Positions 49,392-57,256 of a stretch of DNA of 64,000 bases are shown here, in pieces. Position 1 is the stretch's first letter. Each line of letters starts with the position of its first letter. Below the pieces are notes generated by a model that worked only from the letters and a program-made list of their open reading frames with translations, made no database searches and was not told where the DNA came from. The position numbers were made by a program, and so were the translations under genes. Origin of the DNA: CALGYY01 sp963678485 (GTDB taxonomy: Bacteria; Bacteroidota; Bacteroidia; Bacteroidales; CAIWKO01); contig OY782882.1 of NCBI GenBank assembly GCA_963678485.1, positions 2,542,001 through 2,606,000 of the forward strand, in the 5' to 3' direction.

Positions 49392-51788
49392 ATGGCTCAA
49401 TTTCGACGCAATTTTTTGTTTTTAGCCAACATTATCCTTCTTAGCCTTGTGCTTCCGCAATGCCTTAATGCTCAAAATATCACATTAAAGGGTCAGGTGA
49501 CAGACAAGGTCAGTGGCAATGGGGTTCCCTTTGTGAACGTGGGAATCAAAGACAAACTCGTAGGTACCACCACCGATTTCAAGGGCAATTTTCAGATTAG
49601 TCTGCCAAAGGGATCATACACCGTGGTATTTTCATCTCTGGAGTATGAAAAGTTGTTACAAGCAGTTACTCTGGGTCCCGATCCAATTTTTGAATTGAAT
49701 GTTACCATGAAACCTGCTACACACGATTTGAATATGGTAGTAGTTTCTGCATCAAAATACGAACAGCGTGTTGAAGAATCCATCACATCAGTGGAAATTC
49801 TTAAACCGAATATGATAGAAACAAAAAACGTATTGAGTCTCGATAAGGCACTGGAACAGGTTCCGGGTGTTGCTGTGGTTGATAATGAACCACAAATACG
49901 CGGTGGAAGTGGTTTCAGTTCCGGTCTTGGTTCACGCGTGCTGATTCTGGTGGATGAAATTCCAATGATGCGCGGCGATGCTGGCCGCCCTGTGTGGAGT
50001 TTTCTGCCTATTGAAGACGTGGAACAAATTGAAGTTCTTAAAGGAGCTTCTTCTGTTGTATACGGTTCATCTGCACTTAACGGAGCCATTAACATTCGTA
50101 CAGCCTATCCAAAAGGTGAACCTGAAACAAAAATTACTGTGCATAGTGGCATTTACAACAATCCACCGCGCAAATATGCAAAATCGTGGGATGGATTCAA
50201 TCCCGTAATCGTTGGCGCCAGCGGAATACATTCGCGTCAAATTAAAAACGTTGATTTTGTTATTGGTGGAAATGTATTGTCCGATCCGGGCTACATAGGT
50301 CCTGCGCCTTACGACACCTCAAACCATAACATTAATAAAGGCGAATATGAACAACGTATCCGTGTGAACTTTGGAACTCGTGTTCGTTCAAACAGAGTGG
50401 AAAATCTTACCTATGGATTGAATGGTAACTGCATGTATAACCAAAATGCTCAAACGTATTTTTGGCAGGATGCCGATTCAAACATCTATCGTTCCTATCC
50501 TGGAGCACTTACCAATTTTAAAGAATTCCTGGTTTACCTTGATCCTTACTTAAAATATTTTACCCCTCACGGAGGTACGCATAATTTCAAGAACCGTTGG
50601 TTCTACACCAATAATGGGGCTGATAATAATCAAACCACCATGTCACATGTAATCTACAATGAATATCAGTATCAGAAGAAATTCAAAAAGATTGCAAACA
50701 TCATTCTCAATGCCGGAGTCATGAATAGTTATGTGCTATCGAAAGGGCGCGTATTTTCAGGAGTAATCGGCGAAGTTGGAACAAGCACTTCAGATAATTT
50801 GGCCGTGTATGCTCAGCTTGAGAAAAAATTCTTCGAAAGGCTGACGATATTGATGGGCGGTCGTTGGGAGTATTACAGGATTAATTCACAGGAACAAAGT
50901 AAGCCCGTGTTTAGAGCAGGGGTTAATGCACGTCTTACCAAAGTCACCTATATGCGTGCATCCTTTGGTCAGGGATTCCGCTTCCCTAGTATTGGTGAGC
51001 GTTATATCACAACTAATGTTGGAAACTTTGGATTTTATCCTAATCCTGAGTTGATGTCGGAAACCAGTTGGAGCGCTGAAGTGGGCTTAAAGCAACTATT
51101 CAAAATCGCTTCTTTCGTAGGATTTATCGATGTTTGCGGATTCTGGCAAGAGTATAAGGACTATGTGGAATTCAACGCAGCCCAGTGGGGTAGCGATACC
51201 GCACATTTCGATCGCAACATGGGATTCAAATTTCTGAATACCGGTCCTGCCCGCGTTCGTGGAGTTGATGTTACTATTACCGGTGAAGGTAAGCTCTTTA
51301 AAAATGTCACCTTTGGATTACTTGCCGGTTACACCTATTCACTTCCTCAGTCGTTGGCGCCACATCAGGTATATTATGAAGATCCTAATTTACCGAACAC
51401 TGTGTTTAATTACATTGAAACTTCCTCCGATACTACAAACTATATCCTCAAATACCGCATGCAGCATATTGCAAAGCTTGATCTTCAAATTGGATGGAAG
51501 AATCTGGGCTTCGGAATCAGCGGAAGATACTATAGTTTCATGAAGAATATTGATCGTTTCTTTATCAATTTCGATCGCCCTGGATATCTAACAACTGGTA
51601 TTAGTGATTATCGAGAAAACTATAATGATCCCAATTTAATCTGGGATGTTCGCATAAGTTATGAATTGAAGAAGCATTTCAAATTCGCATTTATTGTAGA
51701 CAATGTACTTAACAAAGAATACTCCCTGAGGCCTATTACTATTGAACCTCCGAGAACCACAATGTTACAGATTGTTTATAAATCATAG
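49392..51788 (+). CDS. TonB-dependent outer-membrane receptor
   Basis: The ATG at 49392 gives a signal peptide (MAQFRRNFLFLANIILLSLVLPQCLNAQ). Next come a carboxypeptidase-like (CarboxypepD_reg) domain (ITLKGQVTDKVSGNGVPFVNVGIKDKLVGTTTDFKGNFQISLPKGSYTVVFS), the plug domain (VVSASKYEQRVEESITSVEILKP ... LEQVPGVAVVDNEPQIRGGSGFSSGLGSRVLILVDEIPMM ... EQIEVLKGASSVVYGSSALNGAINIRT) and a 22-strand barrel ending ITIEPPRTTMLQIVYKS. The receptor takes up a siderophore, haem, vitamin or glycan using the Ton energy system. An upstream start would precede the promoter box. The PCMD gene follows after 24 bp, so the two form an operon. Substrate unknown. Confidence 0.9.
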   Translation: MAQFRRNFLFLANIILLSLVLPQCLNAQNITLKGQVTDKVSGNGVPFVNVGIKDKLVGTTTDFKGNFQISLPKGSYTVVFSSLEYEKLLQAVTLGPDPIFELNVTMKPATHDLNMVVVSASKYEQRVEESITSVEILKPNMIETKNVLSLDKALEQVPGVAVVDNEPQIRGGSGFSSGLGSRVLILVDEIPMMRGDAGRPVWSFLPIEDVEQIEVLKGASSVVYGSSALNGAINIRTAYPKGEPETKITVHSGIYNNPPRKYAKSWDGFNPVIVGASGIHSRQIKNVDFVIGGNVLSDPGYIGPAPYDTSNHNINKGEYEQRIRVNFGTRVRSNRVENLTYGLNGNCMYNQNAQTYFWQDADSNIYRSYPGALTNFKEFLVYLDPYLKYFTPHGGTHNFKNRWFYTNNGADNNQTTMSHVIYNEYQYQKKFKKIANIILNAGVMNSYVLSKGRVFSGVIGEVGTSTSDNLAVYAQLEKKFFERLTILMGGRWEYYRINSQEQSKPVFRAGVNARLTKVTYMRASFGQGFRFPSIGERYITTNVGNFGFYPNPELMSETSWSAEVGLKQLFKIASFVGFIDVCGFWQEYKDYVEFNAAQWGSDTAHFDRNMGFKFLNTGPARVRGVDVTITGEGKLFKNVTFGLLAGYTYSLPQSLAPHQVYYEDPNLPNTVFNYIETSSDTTNYILKYRMQHIAKLDLQIGWKNLGFGISGRYYSFMKNIDRFFINFDRPGYLTTGISDYRENYNDPNLIWDVRISYELKKHFKFAFIVDNVLNKEYSLRPITIEPPRTTMLQIVYKS

Positions 51789-51812
51789 TTTCGAAATTAA
51801 AATACACAGAAT

Positions 51813-52577
51813 ATGAAAATGACTAGGTTTAATAAATTATTGCTGATTTCGGGATTGATTTCCTTTATGTTCGTTCAGGCCAAGTGTAAAGATCCCGAGC
51901 CAGATCCTCCTGTTGATACACCTGCTACTTACACCTGTACATCAAACATTACTGATGGTTGTTTTGATGACTGGAAAGTTTTCAGCACCACAACGGGTGA
52001 TTATATTGAACCAATGGGTCTGTATCTTCAGACTTTAAATGAATTATCAAGTCTTCCTCCCGAAGCCGGTGGTCCTGGTCCTGTTACCGCTGATACTGTT
52101 ACTGATTGTACTCAGGGAAAATATGCTGTGCGTATTACTTCAAAAATATTCCACCTGACTGCATCGATTGATATTTTTATTCCCGGTTATGTCGGAGCTT
52201 CAGTTCTTGATATTCCAAAACAAACAATACATTTAGGAAAGCCTTACTCACAGCGTCCGCAGAAATTATTGGGCTCTTATAAGTACACCCCGGTTGGCAG
52301 TGACTCAGCAGAAATCCAAGTCATGTTGACCAAGTGGAACACTACCTTGTTAAAGAGAGATACGATTTCTTATGATAAAATCATCTTGAAAAATGCTGTT
52401 CCAACATACACTCCAATTGATCGTACACTGACTTATAAAGATGCGACTGCAACTCCTGATACATTGGTCTTGATTTTCGCTGCCAGTGCAGGTATTGATT
52501 TCAATTCACTACAGGGCTGCAATGGTCAGGAAGGAAGCGTAATGTGGGTGGATGATGTTAAATTCCAGATGCCGTAA
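51813..52577 (+). CDS. Secreted PCMD-domain protein
   Basis: Signal peptide MKMTRFNKLLLISGLISFMFVQA with an early Cys (KCKDPEPDPP), but without a canonical lipobox. The mature part has CFDDWKVF, then LGKPYSQRPQKLLGSYKYTPVGSDSAEIQVMLTKW, and ends DATATPDTLVLIFAASAGIDFNSLQGCNGQEGSVMWVDDVKFQMP, matching the PCMD (putative carbohydrate metabolism domain) layout. It shares the F-D/E-DW motif with the secreted protein at 48266. It starts 24 bp after the receptor gene and ends before a terminator, so it is probably the surface or periplasmic partner of the receptor. Confidence 0.78.
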   Translation: MKMTRFNKLLLISGLISFMFVQAKCKDPEPDPPVDTPATYTCTSNITDGCFDDWKVFSTTTGDYIEPMGLYLQTLNELSSLPPEAGGPGPVTADTVTDCTQGKYAVRITSKIFHLTASIDIFIPGYVGASVLDIPKQTIHLGKPYSQRPQKLLGSYKYTPVGSDSAEIQVMLTKWNTTLLKRDTISYDKIILKNAVPTYTPIDRTLTYKDATATPDTLVLIFAASAGIDFNSLQGCNGQEGSVMWVDDVKFQMP

Positions 52578-52596
52578 ATTTTTTATTCCAAAATAG

Positions 52597-52628
52597 AAAA
52601 GCTGTCAGTAATGGCAGCTTTTTTTTTG
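52597..52628 (+). terminator. Intrinsic terminator of the receptor operon
   Basis: AAAAGCTGTCA pairs with TGGCAGCTTTT (one G-T pair) and a run of nine T follows, 20 bp after the stop at 52577. Confidence 0.85.
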
Positions 52629-53758
52629 ATCTTTCCAAAGGCTTGTTGTTTCGAAATGTGTTGTGTGTTTTGGTAGAACTGACTCCGCATCCTAAGGTTG
52701 TCATTCGTGAATGAGTAGTTGAAGCTTCTGTGGTTTTTATTGAATAATATCAGAGATTGGATAAAGCCAGATTGTTGAGGAGTAAAAAAATAACCAAATG
52801 CGTCAACAGCTTAGAGGCAAAAGAAGGTTTGTCACAATTAACAAAGGCGCGGCTAAATTGGCTGTTTATTTCTATTATTTCCACCATTTTTCTTGACAAA
52901 AATGGTGGAGCCAAAAGTCAAGTCAAAGCAAAATGCTATCCCCCCGCTCTCGCCAACGGCCGCAAATCACGCAAGGTAGTGCCGAAAACGCCAATTGACG
53001 GCAGTTCTTGAATTAGATAATAAACTTCATTTCGCTCATTGAATTTTCTTTTTGTCGTTTTCGACAGAGCCGACAGCGAAAAAACCGCTGTCTGGCCCCT
53101 TGCGGATTTGCGTGCCGTTGACGATTCACAGTCCCACCCACGCCCGCTTGCTTTGACAGGCCCGCGCACACGCTTTGAATATTAGCATTGTATAATTTCA
53201 ATACTGTAAAAGAACTCTTATGTACGAATGGTATTTGTCTTTTTAACTTTTAATTCATGATGCTCTAAAAGATTGACAAGTTTAATCAATATTACATACA
53301 ATATATGCAATATGCTTGCATACAAGATTATTCGTGGCATACGCAATTGAGGAAAGGTTTTAATTCCTATTCTTTCCTATGAATAGTATTCTTACTCCTC
53401 AACTTTTCCGCTTGATCCGTATCAAGCCGGATTGTTGAGGAAAGGTTTGAAGGTAATATTTGCAGGACTTCTTATTGTTTATCTCTCTGATTTCGCATTT
53501 CGTTTCTCGGATCTCTGATCTGTTTTTCTCTTACTTCTTTCAGGCGGGCAGACCCGATTTACGAATGACGCAATTAACGAACATTCTATAATCGAGATAT
53601 GTGGAATCCATGATTTTGCTTCAGTATTTTGAAATCAGAGATCCGAGAAACGAAATTAGAAGTACGAGATAAACCAAAGGAAAAGCCCGTACTCCTCAAC
53701 TTTTCCGCTTGATCCCAGAGGTCCTCTGCTGTTTCGTATAATTCTAATTAACCAAAAA
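52629..53758. other. 1.1-kb intergenic region with interspersed repeats
   Basis: No credible gene is present; frames here are short and lack protein character. It contains an 11-bp inverted repeat (CCACCATTTTT/AAAAATGGTGG, 52881-52908), a GC-rich stretch (52940-53165), two 26-bp direct repeats, a 23-bp inverted repeat pair, and two copies of AAGCC(A/G)GATTGTTGAGGA (near 52764 and 53424). It looks like decayed small repeats, possibly non-autonomous mobile elements. Confidence 0.55.
53393..53715. repeat. Nested direct and inverted repeats
   Basis: A 26-bp sequence containing CTCCTCAACTTTTCCGCTTG occurs identically at 53393-53418 and 53690-53715. Between the copies, ATTTCGTTTCTCGGATCTCT (within 53497-53519) recurs as its exact reverse complement at 53634-53656, 23 bp in all. 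The nested order suggests a MITE-like or recombined repeat unit. Confidence 0.7.
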
Positions 53759-53760
53759 AC

Positions 53761-53800
53761 AAAGACCGCAATCTATTGTTTCCAACAAATTGCGGTCTTT
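53761..53800 (-). terminator. Intrinsic terminator of tRNA-Cys
   Basis: AAAGACCGCAAT and ATTGCGGTCTTT form a 12-bp stem. On the minus strand it is followed by a T-rich run (TTTGTTTTTTGG), 4 bp after the tRNA end. Confidence 0.85.
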
Positions 53801-53804
53801 TCTG

Positions 53805-53875
53805 AGGTTTCGAGCGGATTCGAACCGCTGTAATCGGTTTTGCAGACCGGTGCCTAGCCACTCGGCCACGAAACC
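53805..53875 (-). tRNA. tRNA-Cys (GCA)
   Basis: The minus strand folds as a tRNA: acceptor GGTTTCG/CGAAACC with discriminator T, D arm GCCGAGTGGCTAGGC, anticodon stem ACCGG/CCG with loop CTGCAAA (anticodon GCA), and T arm GCGGTTCGAATCCGC. U at position 73 is the cysteine identity base. The 3' CCA is not fully encoded. No integration signature is seen at its 3' end. Confidence 0.93.
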
Positions 53876-53923
53876 TTAGTGCTGCAAAAATACACTTTTT
53901 TTAATAACTGCCCAAATTTTTCC

Positions 53924-54619
53924 TTAGCGGGTAATCTTAGTCAGTTGGCTGCTTCCCATTAATTTTCCGTTCACATCGTAGGTTTCAGTCTTTACTGCGC
54001 CCACTTCTTTAGCATACCATTCTGCACCTTTAGTGTCAATCTTAAACATTGCATCGGTTGAAAGGTCATAGGTGATTTTAATGCACTCGAACGTTCCTGC
54101 AGCTGTAGTAATCGTTTCGATGGCAGCCACCTTGCGATTGTACATACGTACTGTCATCTTCATTACCTGAAAACCATTGGAACTTGCTGTCATGGTAAAT
54201 GAACCTTCTTTTAAAGTTTCGCCAACCGTAGGATTGACAGGCATATCAATATCAGTTGCGTCCATAGTGACATCCATATCTTTATAGGCTGCCATGGCTT
54301 TAGGATCGAAAAAACTCTTCATATTGATGAGGAATTTTCCTCCGGCACAACTGTATGAATACTCACCACTTCCACTTGAAACACCTTTGGTATCAAAGGA
54401 TTCGCTCTTAATGGTTACAACATAACCATCAGCAGTAGAAGTGTTACTGATTACTGTGCTTTGTGTAGATCCTGTAACTTTCGATTTAGCATCATAACTG
54501 GTCACTTCTGTAATAGTACCTTGTTTGACGGGATAATAAGCTGTGCAGTTTTGTGCAACCAGCGTACTCAGTCCGGTACATCCAAGCAGAGCGATAAGCA
54601 TCATAATTTTCTTTTTCAT
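53924..54619 (-). CDS. TapB-like secreted protein
   Basis: A 231-aa protein with signal peptide MKKKIMMLIALLGCTGLSTLVAQ and a mature beta-rich domain beginning NCTAYYPVKQGTITEVTSYDAKSKVTGS, continuing to AAGTFECIKITYDLSTDAMFKIDTKGAEWYAKEVGAVKTETYDVNGKLMGSSQLTKI. This matches the TapB/DUF3108-like family common in Bacteroidota, whose role is unknown. It is probably periplasmic or surface-exposed. It is monocistronic, next to tRNA-Cys. Confidence 0.8.
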   Translation of the reverse strand: MKKKIMMLIALLGCTGLSTLVAQNCTAYYPVKQGTITEVTSYDAKSKVTGSTQSTVISNTSTADGYVVTIKSESFDTKGVSSGSGEYSYSCAGGKFLINMKSFFDPKAMAAYKDMDVTMDATDIDMPVNPTVGETLKEGSFTMTASSNGFQVMKMTVRMYNRKVAAIETITTAAGTFECIKITYDLSTDAMFKIDTKGAEWYAKEVGAVKTETYDVNGKLMGSSQLTKITR

Positions 54620-54756
54620 CGTTGTTTTTTTGGTGAGAGTACAAAATTACAACATATTTCTTTGTTGTAGCTATTTTAAGATAAAGCAATTGCTAATTTG
54701 TAGACAACACTGGCTATTTTACGATGCGCTACACAATGTATCATCAAAATATTGTT

Positions 54757-54764
54757 TAGGTTTG
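54757..54764 (+). promoter_or_regulatory. -7 promoter box of the DUF5686 gene
   Basis: TAGGTTTG fits TAnnTTTG. It lies only 4 bp before the GTG at 54769, so the message would be leaderless or nearly so. Confidence 0.55.
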
Positions 54765-54768
54765 TCAT

Positions 54769-57243
54769 GTGAAATTTCAATCAGGTATTCGAACCTTACT
54801 ATGGAGTATTGCTCTTGGAGCGATGCTCACTGTATTCTTTATTCCCCACGCCAAAGGACAATCATGGTCAGTGAATGGAATCATCAAAGATTCTGTGACT
54901 AATGCACCTTTGGCATTCGTAAGCATTGTGGTGAACAACAGTAATTACGGAGGACGCAGCGATATCGATGGGCGCTTCGATATTCAATGTCCGCAATTGC
55001 CAGCGACGATTAAGTTATCTTATGTTGGCTATAAACCACTTATAGTAAACTTGAGTAAAGGCACAAACAAGCTGGAACTCTTTATGTCGCCGGTGCATTA
55101 TGATTTATCTGAAGTTGTGATTGTACCTGGTGAAAATCCAGCTCATAGGATTATCCGTAAAGTAATCGAGAACAGGCCTAAGAATGATCCGGAAAAGCTG
55201 CCCTCGTTTCGCTATCGTACCTACAACAAGATAACCGCCGAATGGCTGCCGGGGGAAAAATATTATGCGCAGCTTGAGCACGCACAAAAAGATAGTACCA
55301 AGGTTGACAGTACTATAATCAAACTCGTACAAAGTGCCGATCAGCAGCATTTGCTGATGATGGAATCATATACACAACGCATTTTTATGTTTCCCGGACG
55401 CAGTAAAGAAACGGTGCTCGCTACCCGTGTTTCCGGATTTAAGGATCCTAGTTTCGTACCGCTCGCTACCGATGTGCAGCCTTTCTCATTTTACGAGAAT
55501 ACAATAAATCTAAATACTGGCTCAGTGACTGGTTTCCAGAATCCTCTGGGACAGGGCGCAATAGGCCGTTATAGCTATATTCTGGAAGATACATTATACG
55601 ACCACAACGATAGTATTTATGTTATTGCTTTTCATCCCCTCAACGGAAAAACATATAATGGATTAAAAGGCATTGTATATATAAACACTAATGGTTACGC
55701 TATTCAGCATATCATTGCAGAACCGGCAGATGAAGGTTTATGGAAGATTAGAGTACAGCAGCAGTATACTTTAATCAATGGCTCGCAGTGGTTTCCTGAG
55801 CAATTAAATTACGATTGGATTTTGCCCAAATATCCAAATGACAAAATTGGTCTGCAGATGAATGGCCGCAGCTACATTGAACAAGTTGAATTGAATGTTC
55901 CCCTTAAAGCAAGTGATTTCGGTCCTGATCAATTGCTGATGTCCGATTCTGCTGGAAGACGTGATAGTAACAGTTGGGCGATTTATCGAACTAGTCCGCT
56001 CGACAGCAAAGAAGTGAGAACATACCAGTACATGGATTCTCTGGGTCGTCGCTTTAATCTGGATTACTACACTCGGGCAATGCCGGCACTTTTGGAAGGC
56101 TACATTCCAATAGGTCCGTTAGACATAGAATTTGATAAAATATATAATTCAAATGAAAGTGAAGGAAATCGCCTTGGGCTGGGCTTGAGGAGTGGTGAAA
56201 AGATTGCCCGCTGGTTTAATCTTGGTGGATACTTTGGTTATGGTTTCAAGGATAAAACATGGAAATACGGTGGTGAACTGCTATTCAAACTGTGGCGAAA
56301 AAAGGATCTTGAGATTTATGGCACATATAATTATGATTTGGATGAGCCAGGGTTGAGCAATATTAAGGGTTTTCGCAATTCCGGCTATTGGTATGGTATG
56401 ATTGGAAAACAGTTCGATTTTGTTGAAGGAATTGAAACCGGACTTCGATTTCGCAGTTTGAAATTCTTGGAAACAGAAATTGCTGTCTCGCAAAGCAGCA
56501 TTAAGCCCCGTTATGATTATTATTATGAAACGGCTACGGGAGCCTATGATTCCAGCTTTATCTTTGCGGAATTACGAGCATCCTTCCGTTATACCGTTAA
56601 GGATAAAATTACGCAAGCATTCGGAAAACGCTTTTCGGGAAATACTCGCTATCCAGTATTCTACGCTAGTTTCACACAAGGACTCGAAGGGACATTGCGC
56701 GGAGAATATCCATATTCCAAACTTGAGCTAGCGATTTCACAGAACTTCTATATTCGGAATCTTGGAAAAACCATGATACTCGCGGAGGCCGGACAGCTTT
56801 GGGGAAATGTGCCTTATCCGCACTTATTCCGTGCGAAAGGAAGTTATGGGGGAGATGTTTCCTTGTTTTTACCAAATAGTTTTCAAACAATGCGCACGGG
56901 GGAATTTGCCAGCGATCGCTATGTGAGCCTGTTCTTCCGACATAATTTTGGAAACTTTTTACTGAAGGGAAAAAAATTCAAGCCAGAGTTTATTATTGCG
57001 CATAACCTGATTTTTGGCGAGCTCAATAATCCATCAATCCATCATAATCTCGCTCTGAAAGCCCCATCAAAAGGCTTTTATGAAGTGGGGTTGATAATAG
57101 ACAATCTACTTCGAGTGAAGCTTCTAAATATCGCATATATTGGATTAGGTGGTGGAGCGTTTTATAGATATGGACCTTACTCTTTCGACACTCCAATAAA
57201 GAATCTGACAGGGAAAATTTCTTTCCGCATTAGCGGAATTTAG
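54769..57243 (+). CDS. DUF5686/carboxypeptidase-regulatory-like outer-membrane protein
   Basis: An 824-aa protein starting at GTG 54769 (MKFQSGIRTLLWSIALGAMLTVFFIPHAKGQ, a signal peptide). It has a CarboxypepD_reg-like domain (WSVNGIIKDSVTNAPLAFVSIVVNNSNYGGRSDIDGRFDIQCPQLPATIKLSYVGYKPLIVNL), then the DUF5686 body (SEVVIVPGENPAHRIIRKVIENRPKNDPEKLPSFRYRTYNKI) and a C-terminal barrel-like region with alternating aromatic strands. Such proteins are predicted outer-membrane or surface proteins of the phylum with unknown function. No in-frame ATG precedes the GTG closely. It is monocistronic and converges with the AsmA-like gene. Confidence 0.83.
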   Translation: MKFQSGIRTLLWSIALGAMLTVFFIPHAKGQSWSVNGIIKDSVTNAPLAFVSIVVNNSNYGGRSDIDGRFDIQCPQLPATIKLSYVGYKPLIVNLSKGTNKLELFMSPVHYDLSEVVIVPGENPAHRIIRKVIENRPKNDPEKLPSFRYRTYNKITAEWLPGEKYYAQLEHAQKDSTKVDSTIIKLVQSADQQHLLMMESYTQRIFMFPGRSKETVLATRVSGFKDPSFVPLATDVQPFSFYENTINLNTGSVTGFQNPLGQGAIGRYSYILEDTLYDHNDSIYVIAFHPLNGKTYNGLKGIVYINTNGYAIQHIIAEPADEGLWKIRVQQQYTLINGSQWFPEQLNYDWILPKYPNDKIGLQMNGRSYIEQVELNVPLKASDFGPDQLLMSDSAGRRDSNSWAIYRTSPLDSKEVRTYQYMDSLGRRFNLDYYTRAMPALLEGYIPIGPLDIEFDKIYNSNESEGNRLGLGLRSGEKIARWFNLGGYFGYGFKDKTWKYGGELLFKLWRKKDLEIYGTYNYDLDEPGLSNIKGFRNSGYWYGMIGKQFDFVEGIETGLRFRSLKFLETEIAVSQSSIKPRYDYYYETATGAYDSSFIFAELRASFRYTVKDKITQAFGKRFSGNTRYPVFYASFTQGLEGTLRGEYPYSKLELAISQNFYIRNLGKTMILAEAGQLWGNVPYPHLFRAKGSYGGDVSLFLPNSFQTMRTGEFASDRYVSLFFRHNFGNFLLKGKKFKPEFIIAHNLIFGELNNPSIHHNLALKAPSKGFYEVGLIIDNLLRVKLLNIAYIGLGGGAFYRYGPYSFDTPIKNLTGKISFRISGI

Positions 57244-57256
57244 CAAAACTACTTTA

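Noticed and set aside
52936..53169. Open frames on both strands in the GC-rich part of the 52.6-53.8 kb gap.
   Set aside because: They lack protein-like composition, overlap each other in opposite strands and have no promoter; the stretch looks like repeat DNA.
53805..53875. tRNA-Cys as an integration site.
   Set aside because: No repeat of the tRNA 3' end and no integrase lie beside it.
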